From positions 62,001 to 126,000 of the forward strand of contig JAZTWG010000048.1 in NCBI GenBank assembly GCA_045635745.1: a DNA stretch of 64,000 bases. Direction: 5' to 3'. The first letter of the stretch is position 1. Every line of letters starts with the position of its first letter. The DNA comes from SIG78 sp045635745 (lineage in GTDB: Bacteria > Verrucomicrobiota > Lentisphaeria > Victivallales > Victivallaceae). Shown here piece by piece: positions 16,986 to 26,099 of this stretch. The position numbers and the translations under genes are program-made. The notes beneath the pieces are model-generated. The model made no database searches. It saw only the letters and a list, made by a program, of their open reading frames with translations, and had not been told where the DNA came from.

Positions 16986-18292
16986 TTCTTTCTCCGGTCT
17001 TCCATGATTTTCTGGATACGTTCAGGATCGATCTGATCAAAGTTGTTGAAGACCTTTTTGATCGCCTGACAAACCTGTTCGGCAATATCCAGACCATTGG
17101 GAGCGCGCAGAGTCTGCACAATGGAGATGTGTTTGCGGCTGTATTCCAGAGCGTTGGGGAACTTGGAAAGGCTGTAATCCACGCCTTCATCAGCACCCGG
17201 AATCGCCCACGGATAACCCATACCATAAGCATTCTTGGCGGCAAAAACCGTCATTTCCGGCAGAATAAAGCGCTGCCAGACGTTGGCGGCAACACCTTCG
17301 TCTTTCAGAGCAAATGCTACGGCATTACGGAACGCAACCTGCTGCTCCGGATCGGTAATACCCATCTTGGCAAAGTCGATACGCAAGTTGAAGTTATACC
17401 AGTTGTGGGTGGCATAATCTGGTTCGTAGGGCAGCAGCAAGTTGGGGGTGCCGGCCAGATTTTTCAAAAGATATTCGCCATTTTCACGGAGAGTCTTGAA
17501 GTAATAATCGTATTTGCTCAGCTGGGCACGGCCGTAAGCAGCAGTGATTTCGTTGTTGCGGTACATCCAGCCCAGCGCATAGGCGTGATAGTCGCGGCTC
17601 TGTTCCGGACGGGCAGTTTCGCCAAAGCTCCAGAGCTTGGCGGCACCGTTGTAAATTTCTTCGTTATCGGTCACAAACATACCGCCTTCGCCGCAGCAGA
17701 GGCACTTGTTCTGATTGAAACTGAACGCAGCGCAATCGCCCAGGGTACCGGCTTTGCGGCCTTTGTACATGGCACCGTGAGCCTGACAGGCATCTTCGAT
17801 GACCTTGAGATTGTGCTTTTTGGCAATGGCATTGATCTTGTCCATATCATTGCAGAGACCGTGCAGCTGAACAACGATGATCGCCTTGGTCCGGGGAGTG
17901 ATGGCTTCTTCGATCTTATCGGGATCCATCAGGAAGGTTTCCGGATCGATATCCACAAAGATCGGAATAGCATCGTGGTGCAGAATACAAGTTGCGCTGC
18001 TGCTCCAGCTGTAAGAAGTCACGAGCACATGGTCTCCGGCGCCGATTCCGCAACCGACAAGGCACATGTGCAATGCCGCAGTACCGGAGTTGGTAAACAA
18101 AGCGTATTTATTGCCATTCCATTCGGCGAATTCTTTTTCGAAAGCCAGATTCTGGGGACCGCGGGCCTGACTTGGAGCATGGAGAGCTTCCAAAACCATC
18201 TTTTCATCGATTTCATTGATCGGGGGCCAATTGACCACTTTGCTGACATCAACTGCGGGTTTACCACCATAAATTGCGAGAACTTCAGACAT
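16982..18292 (-). CDS. DegT/DnrJ/EryC1/StrS family PLP-dependent aminotransferase
   Basis: 436 residues from the ATG at 18292, which has AAAGGAAG upstream; 33 more in-frame residues to 18391 lie over the promoter and are not used. Features: FTNSGTAALHMCL (cofactor phosphate region), VIEDACQAHGA (Asp contacting the pyridine nitrogen, the usual E-D-x-x-Q/A-H) and FSFNQNKCLCCGEGG with the Schiff-base lysine. These fit the sugar aminotransferases, including the scyllo-inosose type. Such enzymes normally aminate keto-sugars using glutamate or glutamine but can run in the catabolic direction. First gene of the operon with three ceramidase-like lipoproteins and two isomerases. Confidence 0.9.
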   Translation of the reverse strand: MSEVLAIYGGKPAVDVSKVVNWPPINEIDEKMVLEALHAPSQARGPQNLAFEKEFAEWNGNKYALFTNSGTAALHMCLVGCGIGAGDHVLVTSYSWSSSATCILHHDAIPIFVDIDPETFLMDPDKIEEAITPRTKAIIVVQLHGLCNDMDKINAIAKKHNLKVIEDACQAHGAMYKGRKAGTLGDCAAFSFNQNKCLCCGEGGMFVTDNEEIYNGAAKLWSFGETARPEQSRDYHAYALGWMYRNNEITAAYGRAQLSKYDYYFKTLRENGEYLLKNLAGTPNLLLPYEPDYATHNWYNFNLRIDFAKMGITDPEQQVAFRNAVAFALKDEGVAANVWQRFILPEMTVFAAKNAYGMGYPWAIPGADEGVDYSLSKFPNALEYSRKHISIVQTLRAPNGLDIAEQVCQAIKKVFNNFDQIDPERIQKIMEDRRKK

Positions 18293-18347
18293 TTTAACGC
18301 TTCCTTTCCTTTTGATTGGCGTTTGATTTTTCGGGTGTCTGTGATAA

Positions 18348-18375
18348 ATTATAGCTGTTTTTTTGAACTCTGCAA
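18348..18375 (-). promoter_or_regulatory. Promoter of the aminotransferase/ceramidase-like operon
   Basis: On the minus strand TTGCAG and TATAAT are 16 bases apart, giving a predicted transcript start near 18341, about 50 bases before the ATG at 18292. Confidence 0.75.
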
Positions 18376-18454
18376 TAGCAAAAAATAACAATTTTTTGTA
18401 AATAATAGCATTTTTTTGCGATTTCAGTTTGACGATATGATTTTTTATGCTATT
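18374..18454. promoter_or_regulatory. Candidate AraC-type operator repeats in the divergent promoter region
   Basis: AATAGCA followed by six A/T bases occurs at 18374-18386 and 18404-18416 (exactly 30 bases apart, same face of the helix) and inverted at 18442-18454. The first touches the -35 of the aminotransferase promoter; the inverted copy covers the -10 of the regulator promoter. This is the layout expected for a self-limiting AraC activator; binding is inferred. Confidence 0.5.
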
Positions 18455-18456
18455 TT
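18429..18456 (+). promoter_or_regulatory. Promoter of the AraC-family regulator gene
   Basis: TTGACG and TATTTT are 16 bases apart, with a predicted start near 18463 and a leader of about 27 bases before the ATG at 18490. Confidence 0.6.
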
Positions 18457-18489
18457 TATACAGAAATAAACCGTTACCAGTGTTTTTTT

Positions 18490-19344
18490 ATGGAATCAGC
18501 TGTCAATAATATTTTCGTCACAGTGCCGCAAGTGAGCAACTTCCGGGTTGTGGAGTATTCGAACATATACTCCACCAATGAACATATCCCCCGTGAGCAT
18601 GAGCTGCTTTATGTACTCGATGGCAAAATAACCCTGCATCTGGAAGATCACCTGGTCTTTCATGCCATGCCGGGCGATTTTCTGATCGTGGAAGCCAATA
18701 CACGTCACCGCGATGAATTTGCCGCGTTGAAAGGATTGCGCATCATGCTGCTGCAATTCCACTGGGATATCCGGGACTTTTTCAATTTTGTCAACAACCG
18801 CACGCTGCGGCAATTAAGTTATGATGCGCACAACGAAGTTCGCCGGCGGCTGGATTTTATGCGCTCCAACTGGGACGACACCCCGGAAAGTCTGCTCCAT
18901 GCATCAATACAGCTGCACAGCATATTGCTGTTGTTTTATTTTGACCTGATAAAAGGTCATGACAATAACGCGCATCATCTGCTGCCCCTGCAGGAAGCCA
19001 TGCGCCGGGCAAAGCATTTTCTGGATCAGAACTACGCTGAACCGTTGAGTCTGAAACAGACCGCCAAACACATCGGCATAAGTCCGGCGTATCTTTCAAG
19101 AATATTCCATCAGGAATACGGTGTGAGCTTCAGCAAATATCTGACATCGCTGCGGCTGGAGGAAGCGCGGAAACTCCTGCAGACAACACGGCTGCAGATA
19201 GCCGAAATCGCCAACCGCTGCGGATTTTCTTCCAGCAGTTATTTTATAAAAGTTTTCAGCGAACACTATAAAATAACGCCAAAAAATTATGCCGCCGAAG
19301 CCGGTAAATACAGTATTGTGACCGACAAAAAATCCGGCCGCTGA
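18490..19344 (+). CDS. AraC-family transcriptional regulator
   Basis: 284 residues. An N-terminal cupin-like ligand-binding domain (about 20-110: HELLYVLDGKITLHLEDHLV, MPGDFLIVEANTRHR) is followed by a C-terminal pair of helix-turn-helix motifs (about 180-275: LSLKQTAKHIGISPAYLSRIF and IAEIANRCGFSSSSYFIKVF). The last has the AraC signature and ends in KITPKNY. It is divergent from the aminotransferase operon with less than 200 bases between start codons, so it very likely senses a sugar-type inducer and controls that operon. Confidence 0.93.
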   Translation: MESAVNNIFVTVPQVSNFRVVEYSNIYSTNEHIPREHELLYVLDGKITLHLEDHLVFHAMPGDFLIVEANTRHRDEFAALKGLRIMLLQFHWDIRDFFNFVNNRTLRQLSYDAHNEVRRRLDFMRSNWDDTPESLLHASIQLHSILLLFYFDLIKGHDNNAHHLLPLQEAMRRAKHFLDQNYAEPLSLKQTAKHIGISPAYLSRIFHQEYGVSFSKYLTSLRLEEARKLLQTTRLQIAEIANRCGFSSSSYFIKVFSEHYKITPKNYAAEAGKYSIVTDKKSGR

Positions 19345-19375
19345 AGAGCATTCCGCAAAATGCAGAAAAAACAAA

Positions 19376-19416
19376 AGCCGGAACAGTTGATGATCGTTGC
19401 CAATCCTGTTCCGGCT
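19376..19416. terminator. Terminator between the convergent regulator and antiporter genes
   Basis: A perfect 11-bp stem (AGCCGGAACAG / CTGTTCCGGCT, 19-nt loop). On the minus strand it runs into TTTTGTTTTTTC, so it mainly serves the gene ending at 19437; it also lies 32 bases after the regulator's stop. Confidence 0.8.
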
Positions 19417-19436
19417 CTGCAGTTTACCGCCTGCTT

Positions 19437-20777
19437 TTACAATACCATACCGGCGATCCAGCCGGCGATCAAAAGCGGTATATTAAAGTGTACAAAAGTA
19501 GGTATGGTAGAGTCATAAATATGGTCATGCTGACCATCGGCATTCAAACCGGCGGTGGGGCCCAGCACCGATTCGGATACCGGAGAACCGGCATCACCCA
19601 GCGCACCGGCCACACCTACGACCGCCAGCGTTGCTTCCGGCGACATACCCAGTTTCATGCAAAGCGGCACATAAATAGCTGCAATCAGCGGCACCGTTGA
19701 AAATGATGAACCGATCCCCATAGTGATAAGCAGACCGATAAAAAGCATCATGAATACTGCAAATGCCCGGTTGCTGCCCAAGCCTTTGGAAATCATATCC
19801 ACCAGTTCATTTACCCCGCCGGTGGCTTTCATGACTTCAGCAAAACCGCTGGCGGCGATCATTACAATACCTATACCGCCCATGAGGTATACACCATGCA
19901 CAAAGACATCCTGCGTATCGCGCAAGCTTATCACCCGGGCGATCACAAACACCAGCACCGCCGCCAGCGAAGCCAGAAAGAGCGAATCCAGCACGATCTG
20001 CGCCGTAAAACCGGCAATGATCGCCACCACACCGGTAATGACTTTCCACGGTTTGATCTCCACATTGGAGGGAGAAACAGCCTGGATCTTGCTTTCATCG
20101 TATTCGCGCGGTTTGCGGTAAGATATGAAAACAGCGGTCAACAGCCCCACAAGCATCCCCAGCGCGGGGATAGCCATGGCTTTGACCGAAACAGCAGGAT
20201 CGATATTCATGCCATTGCTCTGCAGATTGCCGATAAGTATATCATTTATATAAATGCGTCCGAACCCGAAAGGGAAACACATATAAGGAGTGATCAGACC
20301 AAATGTAAGAATACACGCCACCGCTCTGCGGTCAAGCTTGAATTTGGCAAAAATCTGCAGCAGCGACGGTATCAGGATCGGAATAAATGCAATATGTATG
20401 GGGATAAGGTTCTGCGAAGACATGGAAATCAAAGTAAGAATGAACAGCAGAACGTACTTGAATCCGGTAATACGGTTGCGGGTAACTTCCTTATTCATTT
20501 TTTTAAGCAGAATCTGCGCCAGCAGTTCCGTCAAGCCCGAACGTGAAATCACAATTGAAAACGCCCCCAGCATGGCATAGTTGAACGCAATTTTTGCACC
20601 GCTGCCAAGCCCAGTGGAAAACGCAGTGAGCGTTTTGGCATCGCCGATGCCGGAGAGCAGTCCGCCTGCCAGCGCCGCAATAATAATGGAAAATACAATA
20701 TTCAAACGCAATACAGCCAATACCAGCAGTATTACAACTGCGACCAATACCGGATTGGTCAAAAAATCTATCAACAT
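19437..20777 (-). CDS. Na+/H+ antiporter family membrane protein
   Basis: 446 residues, inner membrane, about 11-12 hydrophobic helices from the first residues (LVAVVILLVLAVLRLNIVFSI). Signs of the Na+/H+ antiporter (YuiF-like) family are LSGIGDAKTLTAFSTGLGSGAKIAFNY, the long cytoplasmic loop RKPREYDESKI, and the conserved GIGSSFSTVPLIAAIYVP and GDAGSPVSESVLGPTAG segments near the end. Transported ions or organic anions cannot be told from sequence; some relatives carry amino or organic acids. It follows the coiled-coil/TPR gene by 58 bases without a visible terminator, so it may be the last gene of the hflX transcript. Confidence 0.85.
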   Translation of the reverse strand: MLIDFLTNPVLVAVVILLVLAVLRLNIVFSIIIAALAGGLLSGIGDAKTLTAFSTGLGSGAKIAFNYAMLGAFSIVISRSGLTELLAQILLKKMNKEVTRNRITGFKYVLLFILTLISMSSQNLIPIHIAFIPILIPSLLQIFAKFKLDRRAVACILTFGLITPYMCFPFGFGRIYINDILIGNLQSNGMNIDPAVSVKAMAIPALGMLVGLLTAVFISYRKPREYDESKIQAVSPSNVEIKPWKVITGVVAIIAGFTAQIVLDSLFLASLAAVLVFVIARVISLRDTQDVFVHGVYLMGGIGIVMIAASGFAEVMKATGGVNELVDMISKGLGSNRAFAVFMMLFIGLLITMGIGSSFSTVPLIAAIYVPLCMKLGMSPEATLAVVGVAGALGDAGSPVSESVLGPTAGLNADGQHDHIYDSTIPTFVHFNIPLLIAGWIAGMVL

Positions 20778-20835
20778 AAGAAATCCCTTCCGTTGTTATT
20801 TATTTGATTATGTTGAAATTATTACGAATACTCTT

Positions 20836-23658
20836 TTACTGTTTGCATTTTCCGGCAATGATACCGTATACATCCCGGGCTGCCTCCGGAGCTTCGGCAG
20901 CTTGTTTATGCAAATAGTTTTTCATTGCCTGCGGCAGGGCCCCGGACGGCAGATTTTTCAGTTTTCCGGCAATCGGTCTGGCTTCATCGTATTTACCGTT
21001 GCAGAGCAGCGCCACAGCATAAAGCATTTTTTCCCGGTCGGTCGGTGCATTCTTGAAATTTTTCACTACTTCCAATGCTTGCTTGTTCAGGATTTGCCAT
21101 ACGGCCAGCATCACCTGATATTCGCGATCATCGGGATAGAGTTTTTTGACTTCCGCCAGATACCATGCGGCCGATGCCATATCATTCTCATTCATAGCAT
21201 CAGCAACATTGTTGAGCAGAAAATCGCGCGTTGCATGATCGGTGGAAGAAAAACTGCGCAGGATCTCTTCAAGGTAACTGTCTATACCTATGCCATTGGA
21301 TTTGGCAAGCATGTAGAATTCGCCGGCTTCCTTGCGCCGTTTTTCGTCGGCCGAAAGCATCAAAGCCAGCTCATAAGCCGCTTCGGCATTATTCGGAACC
21401 AGCTGCAAAACAGCTTTGAAAGTCTTTTCGGCTTCTTTATTGCTGCCGCTGCGGCTCCATGCCACCGCTTCGGTAAGCAAGGCATCGGCATCCACTCGAT
21501 TACCGCGCTGTTTTTTGAGTTCTTTCAAAACTTTCAGTGCCTGATCGTAATCTTTTCTGCCGATCAGGGCCCGGGCGTAGCTGTTGACCACTATAGAGTC
21601 ACCGGGAGCCCGTTTTGCGGCGGCTGCAAGCAGTTTGGCCGCATCATCTGCTTTATTGAGCTTCAGATAAATATTGCCAAGTCTTACAGCTGCTTCCTGG
21701 TGATCACTTTCGCGCGCCAGCACCTGCCGGTAGTTCCAGATTGCAATCTCCCGGTTACCCCGGCTTTCGGCACTGCGGCCATCGGAAAGCAAATCTTCAA
21801 TGAGTTCAAGTTCCATATTTTCAACTGCAGCATTTCCGGAACCTGCACTCATTTTACGTTTGAGTTTTGATATTTCGCTCAGCAGAGAACTGTTTTCTTT
21901 TTCATAACGCTTGAGACTTTCTTCCAAGCCGGGAATACGGTTGAGTGCAGTAAGCACATCTGAATTGCTGGCCTGATTGAAGAGATCAAACTTGGCTTTC
22001 AATTCGTCATAAGCTTTCTGCAAAGCAGCCATCTTGCGGAGCTCCACTTCGGCAGAATGCTGACGCGCTTTCAAATCAATGATCGAAGCCCGGGATTTTT
22101 TGATCATCTCCTGCTCTTCCTTGAGATTCCGGCGGAGTTTTTCGTTGGCTTTCTCGATATTCTGCAATTTAAGATTGCATTCCTGCAAAGCGCGCTGGGC
22201 AAGTTCTTTGGCTTTGGTCAGTTTGCCGGTGTTGACCGCATCGGCATTGAGCCGATCCTGATAACGTTTTTCCAGTTCACGATAACGGTCAGAATAGGTT
22301 TTCAGCTCTTTTTCGAGCTTGGATGTACGGTCAAACAAAACGTTTATTTCATTACTGCTGACCTTTGCGGCATCCTGAAGCTTACGTTCACGCTGACGGA
22401 AATTCTGCAATTCGCCATCTCTTACTTTCATCAGGCCACTAAGCTGGGCAAGTTCATTTTTAAGCGATTTTTCGCTGGCTGTCAGATCGCTTATGGTTTT
22501 ACGCAGAGTATTTTCCATGCCGCTGCTGCGGCGCAGATCAGCGATCTCTTTGCGCAAAAGCTTCATTTCTGCTTCATTAGCAGCGGCCGCAGCATTGCTG
22601 ACACCTTCGCCGGGGTTATCGCTCAAAAGCTTCATCAGGCGGTCGATACGCTGATCTTTGCGCTTGAGTTCACTTTCGAGCAGCTGGAGTTTTTCCTGCA
22701 GCTCTTTATCTGCGCCGGGAGCAGCAGCAAGCTGATTGCGCTGAAGTTCCATATTGCGCTGGATACGGCGTTTTTCGTTGGCAGCCTGCTGAAGTTCATC
22801 GCGCAATTTCAACACTTCGGTACGGCTTTTGGAGTAATCCTGATCGCGGGTGCGGAGGGTTTCTTCCAGCTGCTGAATGCGTTTCAAAGCTTCATCGTTA
22901 GCCATTTTCAGACTCATGATCTGATCTTCATAGCGGGTACGGTCAGCAGTATTGGCGCGTTCCCGGGCATTTTTGTACTGTACTTCCAGCAAAGAGTATT
23001 TTTCCTGCAGCAAACGATAGTCGCGCAATATGCCGTCGATATCGCGGCTGCGGACCTCGCTCTGCTGAAGTTTTATCTGCAACTGATCTATTTCCATAAG
23101 CGCATTACGCAGTTTCCGGCGGTATTGATCGATCTCGGACTGCATTTCTATGTAGAGCCGGTTGGAAGCGTTGGGATCAGCCATTGAATAACTGCCGCTG
23201 TAAACCGGACGATTTTCCGGCACATACGCTCCCGGCGCGGAATAAGCCGGCACCCGGTGTTCTGCCGGCACATGCGTTACCGGGCGCTGAACCGTTTGCG
23301 GCGGATAAACTTCCGGCCGGGAAGTTGGGATTTGAACTTTCGGAGATTTGGGTGCTACAATCTTTTTCAAAGCCTTTATCTCGTTATCGCACAGCCGGAT
23401 ACGCCCCTGCACAACGGATTTGTTCCATTGCGGGAAATTGCTGCTGACGGCATTGAAATACTCCCGGCTGCGGGTGAAATTTTCCAAGGCAGCTTCCACT
23501 TGATTATTTTCTTTGGCGGCCGTGGCTTTGTCGTAATACTCGTAGCCCTTGCGCCACCCCACCCAGGGTGAACTATCCAATGTTTCGCTTGCCGCGGCCG
23601 GCAGGATCGCCAGCACCGTGGCCGCAGTCAACAGAAATTTCACAACTCTTTCTTTCAT
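20836..23658 (-). CDS. Exported coiled-coil and TPR repeat protein
   Basis: 940 residues from the ATG at 23658 (signal peptide MKERVVKFLLTAATVLAILPAAA). After a short helical N-terminal repeat (SRWQY-like unit WRKGYEYYDKATAAKE) comes a Pro/Tyr-rich linker (about 95-150), then a very long coiled coil (about 160-600, dense E/K/R/Q heptads). At least six TPR-like helix pairs follow to the C-terminus (IAIWNYRQVLARESDHQEAAVRLG; VPNNAEAAYELALMLS). No enzyme motif. Likely a periplasmic scaffold or envelope-assembly protein (inference). Its start overlaps the hflX stop by one base (TAATG). Confidence 0.85.
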   Translation of the reverse strand: MKERVVKFLLTAATVLAILPAAASETLDSSPWVGWRKGYEYYDKATAAKENNQVEAALENFTRSREYFNAVSSNFPQWNKSVVQGRIRLCDNEIKALKKIVAPKSPKVQIPTSRPEVYPPQTVQRPVTHVPAEHRVPAYSAPGAYVPENRPVYSGSYSMADPNASNRLYIEMQSEIDQYRRKLRNALMEIDQLQIKLQQSEVRSRDIDGILRDYRLLQEKYSLLEVQYKNARERANTADRTRYEDQIMSLKMANDEALKRIQQLEETLRTRDQDYSKSRTEVLKLRDELQQAANEKRRIQRNMELQRNQLAAAPGADKELQEKLQLLESELKRKDQRIDRLMKLLSDNPGEGVSNAAAAANEAEMKLLRKEIADLRRSSGMENTLRKTISDLTASEKSLKNELAQLSGLMKVRDGELQNFRQRERKLQDAAKVSSNEINVLFDRTSKLEKELKTYSDRYRELEKRYQDRLNADAVNTGKLTKAKELAQRALQECNLKLQNIEKANEKLRRNLKEEQEMIKKSRASIIDLKARQHSAEVELRKMAALQKAYDELKAKFDLFNQASNSDVLTALNRIPGLEESLKRYEKENSSLLSEISKLKRKMSAGSGNAAVENMELELIEDLLSDGRSAESRGNREIAIWNYRQVLARESDHQEAAVRLGNIYLKLNKADDAAKLLAAAAKRAPGDSIVVNSYARALIGRKDYDQALKVLKELKKQRGNRVDADALLTEAVAWSRSGSNKEAEKTFKAVLQLVPNNAEAAYELALMLSADEKRRKEAGEFYMLAKSNGIGIDSYLEEILRSFSSTDHATRDFLLNNVADAMNENDMASAAWYLAEVKKLYPDDREYQVMLAVWQILNKQALEVVKNFKNAPTDREKMLYAVALLCNGKYDEARPIAGKLKNLPSGALPQAMKNYLHKQAAEAPEAARDVYGIIAGKCKQ

Positions 23659-24977
23659 TACACCACCTGAAAATCTTTGAATTTTTCCCGGTAAAAGGCA
23701 TTGCAGCTTATTGTCATAACTGCATTGCCGCAATCATCGTAATCACTGGCCAGCACCGTGGTTTTACGATGCGCCAGCGCCGCCAGATCGGAGCGCTCCG
23801 GCGGAATAATCAGCTTCATTACCCGGGAGTGTTCACTTGCCAGCTGCGACACCGTACTTAAAAGAGTTTCCACACCCTCTCCGGTTGCCGCCGAAATAAA
23901 TATGCCGTTGGCGAAAAGACTTCTCGCCCGGATCAGCGCCAGCTCATCATGCGGGCGGTCGATCTTATTGAACACCACCAGTATTTTATCTGTATCGGCG
24001 CCCAATTCTTTAAGCACCGATAAAGTCGTATCCCAATGCTCATCGATCTCGGGGCTTGAGAGATCCAGCACCAGTATAAGAAAATCCGCCAGCACCGCTT
24101 CTTCCAGCGTGGACTTGAATGCCTCCACCAGATCATGCGGCAGTTTGCGGACAAATCCTACCGTGTCGGTCAGCAGCACGGTCTGCTTATCCGGCAGCAC
24201 AACCTTTCTGGTCATCGGATCAAGCGTGGCAAAAAGTTTATCTTCTGCCATAACTTCCCGGCCGGACAACAGCTTTAAAAGTGATGATTTTCCGGCATTG
24301 GTATAGCCTACGATCGCCCCGTGCGGCACATCGTGACGTTCACGCAGTTTCCGTCCGGTGGCTCGCTGCTTGCGTACTTCGGCCAGCTCCTGTTCCAGCC
24401 GGGATATACGCATTTTTATCTGCCGCCGGTCAAGTTCGATCTGGCTTTCGCCCTCCCCTTTGGCATTGACCGCCCCGCCCCGCTGACGGGAAAAGTGACT
24501 CCACGCCCCCGCCAGCCGCGGCAGCTGATAACGCCAGCGAGCCAATTCCACCTGCAGCACCGCTTCGCGGGTGTTGGCCCGGTCGGCAAAAATATCAAGA
24601 ATAACTTCCTGCCGGTCGATAACGCACAAATTGCGGCAAAGCCGTGACCAATTGCGCTGCTGGGTGGGTGTTATTTCCATGTCAAACACCAGCACATCGG
24701 CCTTGGCTTCTTCCGCCATAAGAGCAATTTCTTCTGCCTTGCCGGTGCCGACAAAATATTGCGGATGCGGAGCACCTTTGAGCTTGACCGCAGCTCTGCC
24801 TACAACTTCTATATCCAGATTTTTCAAAAGCTCTGCAAGTTCATCCAAATGAGCATGCACTCTCCCGGGGTCGTCATTGACCATAAGAGTTCCGACAATG
24901 AATGCTCTCTCCACTCGCTTGCGCGCTTCTTCTGCAACTTCGATCACGTTATTTTCCCGATAAAAAAACTTCTTCAC
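23658..24977 (-). CDS. hflX: GTPase HflX
   Basis: 439 residues, cytosolic, ribosome-associated GTPase that splits stalled 70S ribosomes. N-terminal HflX domain (about 25-200) with GTGKAEEI, FDMEITPTQQRNW and the FSRQRGG...GEGESQIELDRR helical arm. G domain from about 220: G1 GYTNAGKSS (224-232), G3 DTVGF (271-275), G4 NKID (337-340), G5 SAATG (362-366), and the C-terminal LAHRKTTVL...D region. All key residues are present and the length is typical. First gene of its transcript; overlaps the coiled-coil/TPR gene by one base. Confidence 0.96.
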   Translation of the reverse strand: MKKFFYRENNVIEVAEEARKRVERAFIVGTLMVNDDPGRVHAHLDELAELLKNLDIEVVGRAAVKLKGAPHPQYFVGTGKAEEIALMAEEAKADVLVFDMEITPTQQRNWSRLCRNLCVIDRQEVILDIFADRANTREAVLQVELARWRYQLPRLAGAWSHFSRQRGGAVNAKGEGESQIELDRRQIKMRISRLEQELAEVRKQRATGRKLRERHDVPHGAIVGYTNAGKSSLLKLLSGREVMAEDKLFATLDPMTRKVVLPDKQTVLLTDTVGFVRKLPHDLVEAFKSTLEEAVLADFLILVLDLSSPEIDEHWDTTLSVLKELGADTDKILVVFNKIDRPHDELALIRARSLFANGIFISAATGEGVETLLSTVSQLASEHSRVMKLIIPPERSDLAALAHRKTTVLASDYDDCGNAVMTISCNAFYREKFKDFQVV

Positions 24978-25092
24978 TCTATTACTATAATATTAAACTT
25001 GCAATTTTGCCTGTTCTGAAACGATTTTTTTACATTTTTAACTGGGCAACATGTAAAAAAGTATGATAAAATACTGTTTTTAACTTGAATTA

Positions 25093-25122
25093 TTGATTTT
25101 GACTTGGTATATTTTCTATAAT
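25093..25122 (+). promoter_or_regulatory. Putative promoter of the amidohydrolase gene
   Basis: TTGATT and a perfect TATAAT are 18 bases apart, 29 bases ahead of the ATG at 25151; an alternative TTGAAT/TATATT pair overlaps it. AAAGAGG provides the ribosome site. Confidence 0.5.
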
Positions 25123-25150
25123 CAAATAAAAATTCAATAAAGAGGCAGCA

Positions 25151-26059
25151 ATGTTTATTGATATACATACCCATATAACCTATCCGGATTTTCCTGAATT
25201 TGCCGCCGGCATATTGGACCGCCCGCCGTTTACCGAAGAGATTCTGCTCAAACGCATGGATATGGAAGGCATTGAAAAATCAGTAGTTCTGCCGCTGATC
25301 AATCCGGAAGTGCTCGACCGTTACGGCTGTGCCGGCAATCAGGATGTATTGCGGGCGTGTCGGCGCCACAGCGACCGGTTGATACCATTCTGCGCCGTGG
25401 ACCCGCGCTCAATGCTGATCAGGGGAGAAAAAGGTGCACGCGGCAGCATGTATAATCTGCTGAAGATCTATAAAGAACTCGGCTGCAAAGGCATCGGTGA
25501 AGTTTGCGGTTCCATTCCCATCGACGATCCGCGCTACGGCATCATCTACGAAGCCGCCGGAGAACTGGATATGCCGCTGATATTCCACATCCAGCGCCCC
25601 GGCGGGCACACCTATGGAGCGACCGATGAATTTCACCTGCCCGGATTTGAAAAAATGCTCGCGCAATACCCCGATACAGTATTTATCGGTCACTCCATGG
25701 CCTTCTGGAGCGAAATTTCCGGAGATGTGACCGAAGCCGACCGGGAAAAATATCTGAAAAGCGCTTACGGCAGGAAAGGCCGGCTTTGGGAGCTTTTTTC
25801 CCGTTACCCCAATCTGCGCGGCGATATTTCTGCCGGCAGCGGGGCATACGCTTTGAGCTGCGATCCGGTGCATGGGGCTGAATTCATGGAAAAATTTCAG
25901 GATCAGCTCTATTTCGGCACCGACCGCTTCAGCAGTATCGACGAGCCGATTCCGCCGCAAAAACCTTTGATGGATCAATGGCTGAATGAAGGTCTTATAT
26001 CGCAGCAGACCTATGAAAAAATATCGCATAAAAATGCTGAAAAGCTTTTGAACATTTAA
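25151..26059 (+). CDS. Amidohydrolase-2 family metal-dependent hydrolase/decarboxylase
   Basis: 302 residues, cytoplasmic TIM barrel of the amidohydrolase family (PF04909-type). Metal ligands: FIDIHTHITYPD at the N-terminus (HxH), FHIQRPGGH mid-protein, VFIGHSMAF and the late Asp in LYFGTDRF. The C-terminus ISHKNAEKLLNI is the usual closing helix. Enzymes of this type hydrolyse lactones or decarboxylate aromatic acids; here the neighbour 40 bases downstream is a Gfo/Idh/MocA oxidoreductase, which suggests sugar-acid or lactone metabolism (inference). Confidence 0.88.
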   Translation: MFIDIHTHITYPDFPEFAAGILDRPPFTEEILLKRMDMEGIEKSVVLPLINPEVLDRYGCAGNQDVLRACRRHSDRLIPFCAVDPRSMLIRGEKGARGSMYNLLKIYKELGCKGIGEVCGSIPIDDPRYGIIYEAAGELDMPLIFHIQRPGGHTYGATDEFHLPGFEKMLAQYPDTVFIGHSMAFWSEISGDVTEADREKYLKSAYGRKGRLWELFSRYPNLRGDISAGSGAYALSCDPVHGAEFMEKFQDQLYFGTDRFSSIDEPIPPQKPLMDQWLNEGLISQQTYEKISHKNAEKLLNI

Positions 26060-26099
26060 CAGAAAAACATTTTTCAACCATAATCGAAAGGATAAAAAA

